Assembly (NCBI RefSeq): GCF_034670125.1
Contig: NZ_JAXMOC010000003.1
Location: 372,001 to 436,000, forward strand
Reading direction: 5' to 3'
DNA length: 64,000 bases
From: Maricaulis sp034670125
Lineage (GTDB): Bacteria; Pseudomonadota; Alphaproteobacteria; Caulobacterales; Maricaulaceae
Shown in pieces: positions 43,732 to 52,818 of this stretch; position 1 is the stretch's first letter, and every line of letters starts with the position of its first letter. The notes beneath the pieces were generated by a model. The model worked only from the letters and a program-made list of their open reading frames with translations. It made no database searches and had not been told where the DNA came from. Position numbers and translations under genes: made by a program.

Positions 43732-44079
43732 ATGAGCGACCTGCCCGCCTGCCCGCAATGCGATTGCCAGTGGACCTATGAGGACGGCGCCCTGCTGGTC
43801 TGTCCGGAATGCGCACATGAATGGTCAGCCGAGGCCTCAGCCGCTGCCGGCGAGAGCGAGGCGGGCCGGGTCTGGCGTGATGCCAATGGGGCCGAACTGG
43901 CCGACGGTGACACGGTGACGGTGATCAAGGACCTCAAGATCAAGGGGACCAGCCAGGTCGTGAAAGTGGGCACCAAGGTCAAGAATATCCGCCTGGTTGA
44001 CGGCGATCACGACATTGACTGCCGGATCGAGGGCGTCGGCCAGATGGGTCTGAAAACCGGGTTCGTCAAAAAGGCCTGA
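43732..44079 (+). CDS. PhnA/YjdM family zinc-ribbon protein
   Basis: 115 residues. N-terminal zinc ribbon CPQCDCQWTYEDG...LVCPECAHEW (four cysteines in two CxxC pairs), a short acidic linker, and a C-terminal SH3-like domain with DGDTVTVIKDLKIKGTSQVV and GLKTGFVKKA. This matches PhnA/YjdM, historically tied to phosphonate use although the E. coli protein is not phosphonoacetate hydrolase; function is unresolved. Monocistronic. Confidence 0.93.
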   Translation: MSDLPACPQCDCQWTYEDGALLVCPECAHEWSAEASAAAGESEAGRVWRDANGAELADGDTVTVIKDLKIKGTSQVVKVGTKVKNIRLVDGDHDIDCRIEGVGQMGLKTGFVKKA

Positions 44080-44190
44080 TCCGGCCGGGCCCCGCCTGCC
44101 ACAGACCGAAGATTACCGGAAATTTACTTCACCTGTGGCGGCAACAATCTATGTCTGTCGCATCTATCAACGCTGAGGTGGGAGAGACTC

Positions 44191-46923
44191 ATGCACCGCT
44201 TACTCGCGGCGACCTTCGCGGCGGCCCTGTCCTTGACAGGTCTGGCCAGCGCCCAGGTCCCGGATGTCGACATTCCGTTTGAACAATTCGAGCTCGATAA
44301 CGGCCTGACCGTCGTGGTCCATGAGGACCGCAAGGCGCCGATCGTCGCCGTCTCGATCTGGTATGGTGTCGGATCCGGCGCCGAACCGGAAGGCCGCACC
44401 GGCTTCGCCCACCTGTTCGAACACCTGATGTTCAACGGGTCGGAAAACTATAATGACGAGTATTTCGGGCCCTTCGAGCAGGTCGGTGCGACCGGCATGA
44501 ACGGCACCACCTGGTTTGACCGCACCAATTATTTCCAGACCGTGCCGACACCGGCCCTGGAAATGGCGCTGTGGATGGAATCCGACCGGATGACCCACAT
44601 GCTCGGCGCCATTGACCAGGACCGTCTCGATGAACAACGCGGCGTGGTCCAGAACGAAAAGCGCCAGGGCGACAACCAGCCCTATGGCATGGTCGAGTAC
44701 TCGCAGCTGCGCGCCCTGTTCCCGGAAGGCCATCCCTACGCCCACTCGACCATCGGTTCGATGGACGATCTGGACGCCGCCTCGCTGGACGATGTGCGTG
44801 AGTGGTTCCTGCAGTATTACGGCGCCACCAATGCCGTGCTGGTTCTGGCTGGCGACATCAATGCCGAGGAAGCCCGTCCGCTGGTCGAGCGCTATTTCGG
44901 TGACGCCCCGGTCGGCCCGCCGCTGAACCGTATCAATGAGTGGATCCCGGAGCGCCGCTACGACACCACCGAAGTGCTCTATGATGACGTGCCGCAATCG
45001 CGCATCTACCGCACCTGGGTCGTGCCGGGCCGGATCACCTCCGAGCGCAATGACCTGCAACTCTTCGCCACCGTGCTGGGCGGCGGTCGCACTTCGCGCC
45101 TGTACCAGGACTTCGTGTTCGGCCGCCAGGTGGCCACCAGTGCCTTCGCCTATGTCGAAGCCCATCAGCTGGCCAGCCAGTTCCATATCCAGGTCACGCT
45201 CAATCCGGGCGAGGACGTGGACGCGGCCTCGGCCCGGATCGACGAGATCGTCGCCGAACTGCTCGCCGAAGGCCCGACGACAGACGAACTGGCCGCCGCC
45301 CGCACCCGCATCAATGCCGGTGTCGTACGTGGCCTGGAACAGATCGGCGGATTTGGCGGCAAGGCCGTCACCCTCGCCGAGGGCGCGCTGTATGCCGGTG
45401 ATCCCGGCTTCTGGCGGACCCAGCTGGAGCGTCTCAACAATGCCGACGCCGACCAGGTCACGGCAACGGCCAATGAATGGCTGACCACCGGTTCGCACGA
45501 GATTACCGTGCTGCCGTTTGGCCAGTATGCCAGCGTTGAAACCGACGCCGACCGCTCGGCCCTGCCAGTCGTGGATTCGACGCCGGAACTGGTCTGGCCG
45601 TCGGTTGAAACCGCACAGCTCTCCAACGGTGTCGACATCGTCTTCGTGCGCCGCGACGCGGTGCCGGTTGTCGAGATGCAGATGGTCTTCGATGCCGGCT
45701 ATGCGGCTGACAGTGTCGAGGGCGGCCAGCTGGGTCTCGCCAGCTTCACCATGAACCTGCTGGACGAAGGCGCCGGCCGGATGGATGCCACCGACATTGC
45801 CGCACGGGCCGAAAGCCTGGGCGCCAATCTCAATACGGGTGCCGGTCTGGACACCTCGTCGGTGACCCTGTCGGCCCTGACCGCGAACCTGCGTCCGTCG
45901 GTCGAGCTGATGGCCACGGTCATCACCGATCCCAGCTTCCGGGACGAGGACATCGACCGTGTCCGCGCCCAGACGCTGAACGGCATCCAGCAGGAAATGG
46001 CCAATCCGATTGCCATCGCCCTGCGCATGCTGCCGCCGGAAATGTTCGGCGAGGGCCACGCCTATTCGGTGCCCTTCACCGGATCGGGCACGCCGGAAGC
46101 GGTGACCGGCTTCAGCCGTGCCGATCTTCTGGCCCACCAGCAAGCCTGGTTGCGTCCGGACAATGCCACGCTGTTCATCGTCGGTGACACGACGCTGGAC
46201 GAGGTGACGCCGATCCTCGAGCGGGCCTTCCGGGGCTGGCGCGCACCCGACGCGCCGCTGCCGCAGAAAAACCTGACCGAGGCCAGCAATGCCGACGAGG
46301 CCCGGGTGATCATCATCGATCGTCCGAACTCGCCGCAATCGCTGATCCTGGCCGGACTGATCGGCCCGTCCGGTTCGGTCGACAATCCGGAAGTCTACTC
46401 GGCCATGAACGACGCCATCGGCGGCTCCTTCACGGCCCGGGTCAACATGAACCTGCGTGAGGACAAGGGTTGGTCCTATGGTGCCCAGACCCTGCTCTGG
46501 GGTGCCCGTGGCCAGCGGCCCTGGCTGGTCTATGCACCGGTCCAGACTGACCGCACCTCGGACTCGCTCGCCGAACTCCTGCGCGAGTTTGACGAGTTCA
46601 CCTCGACCAACCCGGCCACGGCCGAGGAGCTGCAGCGCTCCGTCAACAACTCGACCCGCTCCCTGCCGGGTCAGTTCGAGACCTCGGCTGCGGTCCGCAA
46701 CTCACTGGCCAACAGCGCCAATCTGGGCCGCGACTGGAATTATCCGGCCACGATCACCGAGCGCTACCACGCGCTCGATCTGGAAACGGTCCGCGCCGCG
46801 GCGCAGGAAGTCGTGCACCCGGAACAGCTGGTCTGGCTGATCATCGGCGACGCCGCCGAGATCGAAGCCGGCATCCGCGAGCTCGACATGGGCGACGTGG
46901 AAGTGCGTCGCCTGGAGCAATAA
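44191..46923 (+). CDS. M16 family zinc metallopeptidase, secreted
   Basis: 910 residues. Signal peptide RLLAATFAAALSLTGLASA. Catalytic half: HLFEH at 74-78 in GFAHLFEHLMFNGSENYNDE, with DEQRGVVQNEKRQ supplying the later glutamate. The second half (from about 465, QLSNGVDIVFVRRDAVPV) lacks the zinc motif but is well preserved, as in two-chain processing peptidases fused into one. It resembles the PqqL/zinc-protease group more than the lipoprotein M16 at 29461-32337, with which it shares little outside motifs. Probably periplasmic; followed by a terminator. Confidence 0.92.
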   Translation: MHRLLAATFAAALSLTGLASAQVPDVDIPFEQFELDNGLTVVVHEDRKAPIVAVSIWYGVGSGAEPEGRTGFAHLFEHLMFNGSENYNDEYFGPFEQVGATGMNGTTWFDRTNYFQTVPTPALEMALWMESDRMTHMLGAIDQDRLDEQRGVVQNEKRQGDNQPYGMVEYSQLRALFPEGHPYAHSTIGSMDDLDAASLDDVREWFLQYYGATNAVLVLAGDINAEEARPLVERYFGDAPVGPPLNRINEWIPERRYDTTEVLYDDVPQSRIYRTWVVPGRITSERNDLQLFATVLGGGRTSRLYQDFVFGRQVATSAFAYVEAHQLASQFHIQVTLNPGEDVDAASARIDEIVAELLAEGPTTDELAAARTRINAGVVRGLEQIGGFGGKAVTLAEGALYAGDPGFWRTQLERLNNADADQVTATANEWLTTGSHEITVLPFGQYASVETDADRSALPVVDSTPELVWPSVETAQLSNGVDIVFVRRDAVPVVEMQMVFDAGYAADSVEGGQLGLASFTMNLLDEGAGRMDATDIAARAESLGANLNTGAGLDTSSVTLSALTANLRPSVELMATVITDPSFRDEDIDRVRAQTLNGIQQEMANPIAIALRMLPPEMFGEGHAYSVPFTGSGTPEAVTGFSRADLLAHQQAWLRPDNATLFIVGDTTLDEVTPILERAFRGWRAPDAPLPQKNLTEASNADEARVIIIDRPNSPQSLILAGLIGPSGSVDNPEVYSAMNDAIGGSFTARVNMNLREDKGWSYGAQTLLWGARGQRPWLVYAPVQTDRTSDSLAELLREFDEFTSTNPATAEELQRSVNNSTRSLPGQFETSAAVRNSLANSANLGRDWNYPATITERYHALDLETVRAAAQEVVHPEQLVWLIIGDAAEIEAGIRELDMGDVEVRRLEQ

Positions 46924-46956
46924 GCTCCGACAGGCAGCGACACAGCGCTGAAACAA

Positions 46957-46994
46957 AGACGGGCACCGGAGGACACTCCGGCGCCCGTTCTTGT
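46957..46994. terminator. Terminator between the M16 gene and a convergent membrane protein gene
   Basis: Stem ACGGGCACCGGA / TCCGGCGCCCGT (46959-46970, 46977-46988; one G-U pair), then TTCTTGTT. On the other strand it is followed by a T-rich run (complement of AAACAAAG). Confidence 0.82.
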
Positions 46995-47019
46995 TCCGGT
47001 CATGCGAACGGCCCGCCCC

Positions 47020-47445
47020 CTAGTGCAGAAAGCGACGCTGACGCAGCAGGATGACAAGGCTGAGGATCACGAAATACTGGACGAAGGCCGACCATCCCAG
47101 CAACACGGCCAGGGGTTCCGGACTGGGCGACAGCAGGGCCCAGTCGATTTTCGCAATGCCCGCAGCAATACCATACATCCACAACACCGCCTTGCGTCGC
47201 GACACCAGAAGGATCAGGGCTGCGATCACGCCCAAATAGCCAGCCAAATAGATCACGTCCTGCCAGAGCGGGATTCCGGGTAGCCAGTGCTGCATCTCTG
47301 TCGGAAGGCTCTGAAGCGGCAGCAATCCGGTTCGGTATCCCAGCGTGATCAGAACACCATTGGTGTAGCGATACACCGAGATCGCCATCACCAGGACAGC
47401 GATGATCCATACCAGACGATTGATGCTCACTCGTGGCCTGAACAT
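47020..47445 (-). CDS. Four-span membrane protein of unknown function
   Basis: 141 residues from ATG 47445, preceded by GAGAGG nine bases upstream; the frame continues to a TTG at 47487 but without a site. Hydrophobic spans: LVWIIAVLVMAISVYRY, DVIYLAGYLGVIAALILLVS, KAVLWMYGIAAGIAKIDW and VQYFVILSLVILLRQ. A charged N- and C-terminus (RRFLH) stays in the cytoplasm. No family recognised. Neighbouring sequence to the right is non-coding for about 215 bp. Confidence 0.7.
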   Translation of the reverse strand: MFRPRVSINRLVWIIAVLVMAISVYRYTNGVLITLGYRTGLLPLQSLPTEMQHWLPGIPLWQDVIYLAGYLGVIAALILLVSRRKAVLWMYGIAAGIAKIDWALLSPSPEPLAVLLGWSAFVQYFVILSLVILLRQRRFLH

Positions 47446-47702
47446 TGCGAATATCCTCTCGCTCCCTCGATAACCAGGAGAGGACAACTCAAGCCATCAA
47501 TGCCGCAGTACGGCAATGCTATTTAATATGACCATTCAGGGCGTTGAAACTGATACCCGAAAAGCGGTGACCCTACCCGCTGCATCCGAATAAATCTCTC
47601 GCGGGCATCGAAAAGGGGCGGGCCCGCATACCCGCGCCGGCACGAATGTGGCCGCTGGCGGAAACTTTGGCGCCTGCTTCCCATGTCGGCCCGGGCGCGA
47701 CC

Positions 47703-48386
47703 CTACCAGCTAAACCCACCGCCGAGTCGGGCAGCCGCGTTGTCGTCGCTGACGGCGAAAGACGCAGACATGTCCATTTGGTCCCGGCGGGCCGCAAAAT
47801 TGACAGCAAGGGCATGCTGGTCACCCGCCGCACCAACTTCAAATCCCAGCCGGTAATTGCGTCCGGGTGCGGGGCTGACCGCCATCAATGCCGCAGACAG
47901 GGCCGTTCCAGATTCCACACGCTGCCGGGTGCGCTCATTCAATGTCGCCAACTGAGCCGGAAAACCCGCCACGGCCCCGGAAAAACCGGCCATCTGGCTC
48001 TCTAGAGCCTCAATCCGGGCCTGGTTGACCCCGACGGCGCCGTGGAGCGTCTCGGCCAGTGCCAACAGTTCGGACCGTTGCGCCAGAGCACACAGCGGAA
48101 TCTCCATATTCTGGTCGGCCCGAACACTCCCGGACACGGCGTTGCGATTGTTGGGCTCGACGTTGAAGGCGGAAATCCGCAGACCAACCCGGACATTGAC
48201 TTGTGGGCTGGAGAACAGGTCGGGGCGTCCGGTTTCGCTCGACGGGGTAAAGTCCTCACGCCGGTACTCGGAACCGACACCGGAGGAGGCAACGAAGACC
48301 GGCCAGCTTCGGCTGTCCTCGGCGATACACGGGTCCAACGCGGCGGTTTGCAGGGTAAGGGTGGCGATCAGGGCGGATAACGACAT
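47703..48386 (-). CDS. Miniature trimeric-autotransporter-like protein with YadA membrane anchor
   Basis: 227 residues from ATG 48386 (GAGG five bases upstream); signal peptide MSLSALIATLTLQTAA. A beta-rich head of about 90 residues carries two cysteines. A heptad region (ALAETLHGAVGVNQARIEAL, ESQMAGFSGAVAGFPAQL) leads into RVESGTALSAALMAVSPAPG, then about 55 residues of four strands ending GGGFSW. The spacing SGxAxxxALxxxxPxPG followed by alternating strands and terminal aromatic residue matches the YadA C-terminal anchor, which trimerises into a 12-strand pore. The passenger is very short, so it may be a structural surface protein and not an adhesin. Confidence 0.68.
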   Translation of the reverse strand: MSLSALIATLTLQTAALDPCIAEDSRSWPVFVASSGVGSEYRREDFTPSSETGRPDLFSSPQVNVRVGLRISAFNVEPNNRNAVSGSVRADQNMEIPLCALAQRSELLALAETLHGAVGVNQARIEALESQMAGFSGAVAGFPAQLATLNERTRQRVESGTALSAALMAVSPAPGRNYRLGFEVGAAGDQHALAVNFAARRDQMDMSASFAVSDDNAAARLGGGFSW

Positions 48387-48681
48387 GGCGACCTCGCTGT
48401 CTGGGTTCACAGAGCGATACGGTATCGGATATCGTGTGGGGTGAGCCGGGCCTCGCATGGCCGGTCGTTGTAAACGCGCCCAGATCCGCCGCACCGGGAC
48501 GAATTCCACACGCACTAACCAACACCGGCAACGATGATTTGGCTCGCCGCCACGAGGTGGCCCGCGGCGGCCCGACCGCTATCGTACGACCGTCAGACAT
48601 GGCACAACCGCGCGACCAGCCACGAGAAAGGGCAGGCCCTCACCGAGCCCGCCCTCATTCAATCCAGCATGGCCTGGCGCC

Positions 48682-49461
48682 CTAGAATGCCCCGCGTGCC
48701 TGGGCCACGCCGCCATCGACCACCACGGTCGAGCCGACCACATAGTCCCCGGCCCGCGAGGCCAGGAAGATTGCCGCGCCGGCCATGTCCGACGGTTCGC
48801 CGACCCGGCCCGACGGTACGCCCTGTGACACCATGTCCGCATGATCGCGGGCGACCTTGTTCATGCTCGAGGCGAAAGCCCCCGGCGCGATCGCCGTGAC
48901 ATTGATGTTTTCCTTCGCCATCTCCAGACCCAGGCGCTTGGTCAGGTGGATGATGCCGGACTTGGACGCGGCATAGGAATAGGTCTCCATCATGTTGACC
49001 GACAGCCCGTCGATCGAGGCGATATTGATCACCTTGGCCGGCTGTTGCGGCGAGGCGGCCGCCTTGAGGGCGCCGTGCAGGGCCTGAATCAGGAAGAAGG
49101 GCGTCTTGACATTGAGGTCCATGACCTTGTCCCAGCCGCTCTCGGGAAACTCGTCCAGCGGCGCGCCCCAGGCGGCGCCGGCATTGTTGACCAGAATGTC
49201 CAGCTTGGTCTCGTGCTCGAGGAATTTCGCCGCCAGGGCCCTGGCCCCGTCAGCACCGGACGCGTCGCCCGGCAGGGCAATACACGTTCCGAACTCCGAC
49301 AGGCGCTCGGCCGTGGCGAGGCATTCCGGCGCCTTGCGCGCGGTGATGTAAACCTTCGCCCCGGCCCGCACATACCCCTCGGCAATCATCTCGCCAATCC
49401 CGCGAGACCCCCCGGTGATGAGCGCCACACGGCCTTCAAGGGAAAACAAATTATCAAACAT
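48682..49461 (-). CDS. Short-chain dehydrogenase/reductase
   Basis: 259 residues of the classical SDR family. Cofactor loop ITGGSRGIGEMIAEGY (TGxxxGxG), NNAGAAWGAP, catalytic serine in INIASIDGLS, and YxxxK as YSYAASKSGI, followed by NVTAIAPGAFAS. The C-terminus AGAAIFLASRAGDYVVGSTV...VVDGG is typical of gluconate 5-dehydrogenase/3-oxoacyl reductase-like members. NADP(H) preference is suggested by the arginine-rich ARK after strand 2. The substrate is unknown. Monocistronic. Confidence 0.92.
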   Translation of the reverse strand: MFDNLFSLEGRVALITGGSRGIGEMIAEGYVRAGAKVYITARKAPECLATAERLSEFGTCIALPGDASGADGARALAAKFLEHETKLDILVNNAGAAWGAPLDEFPESGWDKVMDLNVKTPFFLIQALHGALKAAASPQQPAKVINIASIDGLSVNMMETYSYAASKSGIIHLTKRLGLEMAKENINVTAIAPGAFASSMNKVARDHADMVSQGVPSGRVGEPSDMAGAAIFLASRAGDYVVGSTVVVDGGVAQARGAF

Positions 49462-49630
49462 GGTACGGACCTCCCGTCGGGGTTTGCGTTTTGTTACGGG
49501 ATGCGTAGCGGGTGGAAGCGAAACTGTCGAGGGTCGGGTATGGAGAAACCTTTCCGTCTCACAGCGTGGGAAGCCACGCCCCCATCACGGGGAAGAAACG
49601 TGCCGCAGGTCCTCATCCCCATTCCCGCTC

Positions 49631-49748
49631 ATTTTTCCCGGAGGCGCGCAGCGCCATCCGGGACCGACGGGAGACTCATCGCTTGCCGGAGGGTCTCGTG
49701 GGTCCCGGCTCTTCGCCCCGCTTTTGCGGGGCTGCGGCCGGGAAAAAT
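49631..49748. repeat. Nested inverted repeat
   Basis: Outer arms ATTTTTCCCGG (49631-49641) and CCGGGAAAAAT (49738-49748); inner arms CCGGGACC (49658-49665) and GGTCCCGG (49701-49708). The whole 118-bp block folds as a stem with internal hairpins. Confidence 0.75.
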
Positions 49749-49813
49749 GCGCTTTGGGTTGGCGGGCTATTGATGAAACGGCGCCGCCTTTATCCCCGCC
49801 CACGCACCCCTTT

Positions 49814-49915
49814 CCTTCTCCCTTGGGAGAAGGTGGCCGAAGGCCGGATGAGGGGGATTCCTGCTGCACTCACCGGGATTTACCCCTCACCCTGACCCTC
49901 TCCCGGGGGAGAGGG
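49814..49915. repeat. Pair of short GAGA-type palindromes
   Basis: CCTTCTCCCTTGGGAGAAGG (49814-49833) is a perfect 20-bp palindrome. About 60 bp later CCCTCTCCC (49896-49904) pairs with GGGAGAGGG (49907-49915). Palindromes of this kind are frequent small intergenic repeats in alphaproteobacterial genomes. Confidence 0.8.
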
Positions 49916-50171
49916 AAAGTGCGCTCTGGCAAATAAAATCAGCAAACTTATCCTCCCCCCTCCCCACCAGGCGATAATGGCCTCGGTTTTCGGGATGGGA
50001 GGCACGGGCCCTGTCACTTGTGCCCGGAAACTTGCGGAGCCTGTCCGCGTGTCGGGGATGACGTCCCGATGCTCCGGCAGGGCGTGCGATCAGGTCCAGG
50101 GGCACTACACGACCGACCCTCAGTACCTGGCGCATTGGAATCGGTCGCGAGAGCGTCCGGGAAATCTCCGC

Positions 50172-50238
50172 GAACGGGATGTCGGCGATGTCACGTTATA
50201 AAATCAACCGGTTATCGGCATTGGCCGACATCCCGTTC
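50172..50238. repeat. 15-bp perfect inverted repeat, 37-base spacer
   Basis: GAACGGGATGTCGGC (50172-50186) and its exact reverse complement (50224-50238) flank an AT-richer spacer containing TTATAAAATC. It lies 79 bp before the start at 50317, so it could be an operator, a leader hairpin, or the ends of a vanished small element. Confidence 0.75.
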
Positions 50239-50316
50239 TCCTCCCGCCTCTCGCCCGGCCAACGCCGCGCGAAACACTTTTCCCTGTCTGAAACCTGCCA
50301 GAAATTGGAGATCACC

Positions 50317-50769
50317 ATGCCTCGCTCACCCCGTTCGATCGACCCGCAAACGCCGATCACCCCGAAAAACCCCGACCTCACCACCACGCAAGGCGCGTTG
50401 ATCGGCGATTGCGTGCATTATGAATGCCTGGCCCTGAAGGCCATCCACGACGCGATGCATCAGCAACTCGACAAGGGCGACAGCAAGGCCGCCATCGCGA
50501 CAGCCGAAATCCTGCTGGACCGTCTCAAAGCGAGCTGGCTGGCCAATGCGCTGGATGAGCTGACGGAGTACTTCCGTGCCGATGATGACAGTATCCGCCT
50601 CGACATGGTGCAGACCCTGCGCGACATCGCCCGCATGCTCGACGGCGAGTTCGGCGAAGGCATGGAGCCCAACGCCTGGGCCCGCGATCCCGACGAGTAT
50701 CACAAGCTGCTCAAGCAGGCGAAGAAACAGGCCGAGTCCGGCAAGCGCAAGCTTTATGTGGGGACGTGA
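50317..50769 (+). CDS. Small helical protein of unknown function
   Basis: 150 residues from ATG 50317, chosen because GGAG lies six bases upstream (the frame is open back to 50179, across the inverted repeat). A short proline-rich N-terminus (SIDPQTPITPKNPDL) precedes an all-helical body with ECLALKAIHDAMHQQLDKGD, LLDRLKASWLANALDELTEY and a lysine-rich C-terminus (LLKQAKKQAESGKRKLYVGT). No signal peptide, membrane span or known family. A perfect 58-bp palindrome begins six bases after its stop. Confidence 0.6.
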   Translation: MPRSPRSIDPQTPITPKNPDLTTTQGALIGDCVHYECLALKAIHDAMHQQLDKGDSKAAIATAEILLDRLKASWLANALDELTEYFRADDDSIRLDMVQTLRDIARMLDGEFGEGMEPNAWARDPDEYHKLLKQAKKQAESGKRKLYVGT

Positions 50770-50774
50770 AAATG

Positions 50775-50832
50775 CATAAAGGGGACAGGTGTAATTAACG
50801 CGGCCGCGTTAATTACACCTGTCCCCTTTATG
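50775..50832. repeat. Palindromic repeat copy 3 (REP/BIME-like), perfect 58-bp palindrome
   Basis: The first 29 bases (starting CATAAAGGGGACAGGTGTAA) are followed without any spacer by their exact reverse complement; the centre is GCGG/CCGC. It shares AAAGGGGACAGGTGT-ATTAACGCG with copies 1 and 2 but has lost their 32-base loop. It lies between the convergent 50317-50769 gene and typA. Confidence 0.95.
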
Positions 50833-50880
50833 GCGCCGGGCTCCGCCGGACATCCGACGGGGATGACAAGGGTTTGATGC

Positions 50881-52707
50881 CTATTCTTTCCCGCGTGACG
50901 CTTTCTTGCGCTCGTGTTCCTTCAGGAAGGTCTTGCGGATGCGGATGGTTTGGGGGGTCACTTCGACGAGTTCGTCGTCATTGATGAATTCCAGCGCGTA
51001 TTCCAGGGTCAGCTTGATCGGGGTGGTCAGGACGATGTTCTCGTCGGTGCCCGAGGCCCGCATATTGGTCAGCTTCTTGCCCTTGGTCGGATTGACGATC
51101 ATGTCGTCATCGCGGGAATTGACGCCGATGATCATGCCTTCATAGACCTCGACCGCGTGGCCGACGAAGAGCTTGCCGCGTTCCTGCAGGTTGAACAGCG
51201 CAAAGCCCAGCACCTTGCCGTCGATCATCGACACCATGGCGCCGTGGTGACGCTGGCCGATTTCGCCGCCGGTCTTCGGGGCGTAGTGATCAAAGGTGTG
51301 GAACATCAGGCCGGTGCCCGAGGTCAGGGTCAGGAATTCGGAACGGAAGCCAATCAGGCCGCGGGTCGGGATGACATAGTCGATGCGGACCCGGCCATGC
51401 CCGTCCGGCACCATGTTCTTCATCTCAGCCTTGCGCTGGCCGAGCTTTTCCATGACGCCGCCCTGATGGTCTTCCTCGAGGTCGACGGTGAGGCTCTCAT
51501 AGGGCTCGCACTGGACGCCATCGATCTCCTTGATGACAACCCGCGGACGGCCGACCGCCAGCTCGAAGCCTTCGCGGCGCATGGTCTCGATGAGGATGGA
51601 CAGGTGCAGTTCGCCGCGTCCGGAGACGGTGAACTTGTCCGGATTGTCCTGCTGCTCGACCTTCAGTGCCACATTGTGGATCAGCTCGCGCTCGAGGCGT
51701 TCTTTCAGATTGCGCGAGGTGACGAACTTGCCTTCGCGGCCGGCAAACGGGCTGTCATTGACCTGGAAGGTCATCGACAGGGTCGGCTCGTCAACGGACA
51801 GCAGCGGCAGCGCCTCGACAGTGTCGGGGTCGCACAGCGTGTCGGAGATTTTCAGATTGTCGATGCCGGTGAAGGTGATGATGTCACCCGCCTGGGCGCT
51901 TTCCAGCTCGATCCGCTCGAGGCCGTGGAAGCCGAAGATCTGCTGCACCTTGCCGCGGACCTGGCGGCCATCGGCCTTGGCCACGATGACCGGCTGGTTG
52001 CGGGCCACCCGGCCACGGGCGACACGGCCAATGCCGATCACGCCGGTGAAGGAGGAATAGTCCAGCGCCGAGACCTGCAGCTGCAACGGGCCGTCCAGGT
52101 CGACGTCGGGGCGCGGCGTGTGGGCGGTGATCATCTCGAACAGCGGCGTCATGTCGGTGCCGATCACGCCGGCCTCGTTGGCGGCCCAGCCCTGAAGGGC
52201 AGAGGCGTAGACAACCGGGAAATCGAGCTGTTCCTCATTGGCGCCGAGACGGTCAAACAGGTCGAAAGTCTGGTCGACGACCCAGTCGGGGCGGGCCGAG
52301 GGACGGTCGGCCTTGTTGATCACGACGATCGGCTTGAGACCGCGGGCCAGCGCCTTCTTGGTCACGAACGAGGTCTGCGGCATCGGGCCGTCGACGGCGT
52401 CGACCAGCAACAGGACACCATCGACCATCGACAGGACGCGCTCGACCTCACCGCCGAAATCGGCGTGGCCGGGGGTGTCGACGATGTTGATGTTCCAGTC
52501 ATTCCAGGTGACGGCGGTGTTCTTCGCCAGGATGGTGATCCCGCGCTCTTTTTCCAGATCGTTGGAATCCATCATCCGCTCGGACACATTGGCCCGCTCG
52601 CCCAGCGTTCCGGACTGTTGCAGCAGCTGGTCGACCAGCGTGGTCTTGCCGTGGTCAACGTGCGCCACGATGGCGATATTGCGCAGCTTGTCGAGGGACG
52701 CGCTCAT
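50881..52707 (-). CDS. typA: Translational GTPase TypA/BipA
   Basis: 608 residues, full length. G1 IVAHVDHGKTTLVDQLLQQS, switch II DTPGHADFGGEVERVL, G4 VINKADRPSARPDW, then EF-G-like domains and the TypA-specific C-terminus (YVIPTRGLIGFRSEFLTLTS, and GKVLGFALFNLQERGKLFVG). Binds the ribosome like EF-G and supports assembly or stress adaptation at low temperature. Convergent with the unknown small gene across the palindromic repeat; the Cache-type gene lies 112 bp upstream. Confidence 0.97.
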   Translation of the reverse strand: MSASLDKLRNIAIVAHVDHGKTTLVDQLLQQSGTLGERANVSERMMDSNDLEKERGITILAKNTAVTWNDWNINIVDTPGHADFGGEVERVLSMVDGVLLLVDAVDGPMPQTSFVTKKALARGLKPIVVINKADRPSARPDWVVDQTFDLFDRLGANEEQLDFPVVYASALQGWAANEAGVIGTDMTPLFEMITAHTPRPDVDLDGPLQLQVSALDYSSFTGVIGIGRVARGRVARNQPVIVAKADGRQVRGKVQQIFGFHGLERIELESAQAGDIITFTGIDNLKISDTLCDPDTVEALPLLSVDEPTLSMTFQVNDSPFAGREGKFVTSRNLKERLERELIHNVALKVEQQDNPDKFTVSGRGELHLSILIETMRREGFELAVGRPRVVIKEIDGVQCEPYESLTVDLEEDHQGGVMEKLGQRKAEMKNMVPDGHGRVRIDYVIPTRGLIGFRSEFLTLTSGTGLMFHTFDHYAPKTGGEIGQRHHGAMVSMIDGKVLGFALFNLQERGKLFVGHAVEVYEGMIIGVNSRDDDMIVNPTKGKKLTNMRASGTDENIVLTTPIKLTLEYALEFINDDELVEVTPQTIRIRKTFLKEHERKKASRGKE

Positions 52708-52818
52708 GATGTCATTCCTGTCGTGAAAAGGCGCGCCCTCTTACGCTGTGAGGGCGTGGCTGGCCAGTGCTTATTCCGTGCAGTGGCCGTGAAGGGCGGG
52801 GTTGGCCGCGCGAGGCGG

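Larger units (their letters stand above)
49462..50316. other. 0.85-kb intergenic region filled with palindromic elements, no gene
   Basis: Between the SDR gene and the small helical protein gene there is no frame with family resemblance or ribosome site. The space is made of nested hairpins (49631-49748), two GAGA-type palindromes (49814-49833, 49896-49915) and a 15-bp inverted repeat (50172-50238), listed separately. It is best read as an accumulation of small intergenic repeats. Confidence 0.6.

Noticed and set aside
49512..49936. Possible small coding genes in the 49.5-50.3 kb gap
   Set aside because: The frames are built from palindromic repeats, have no ribosome sites, and give low-complexity proteins.
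10900..50832. Palindromic GGGGACAGGTGT copies as a CRISPR array or insertion-sequence ends
   Set aside because: Only three copies, kilobases apart, without regular spacers or cas genes, and with no transposase between them. REP/BIME-like is the better reading.
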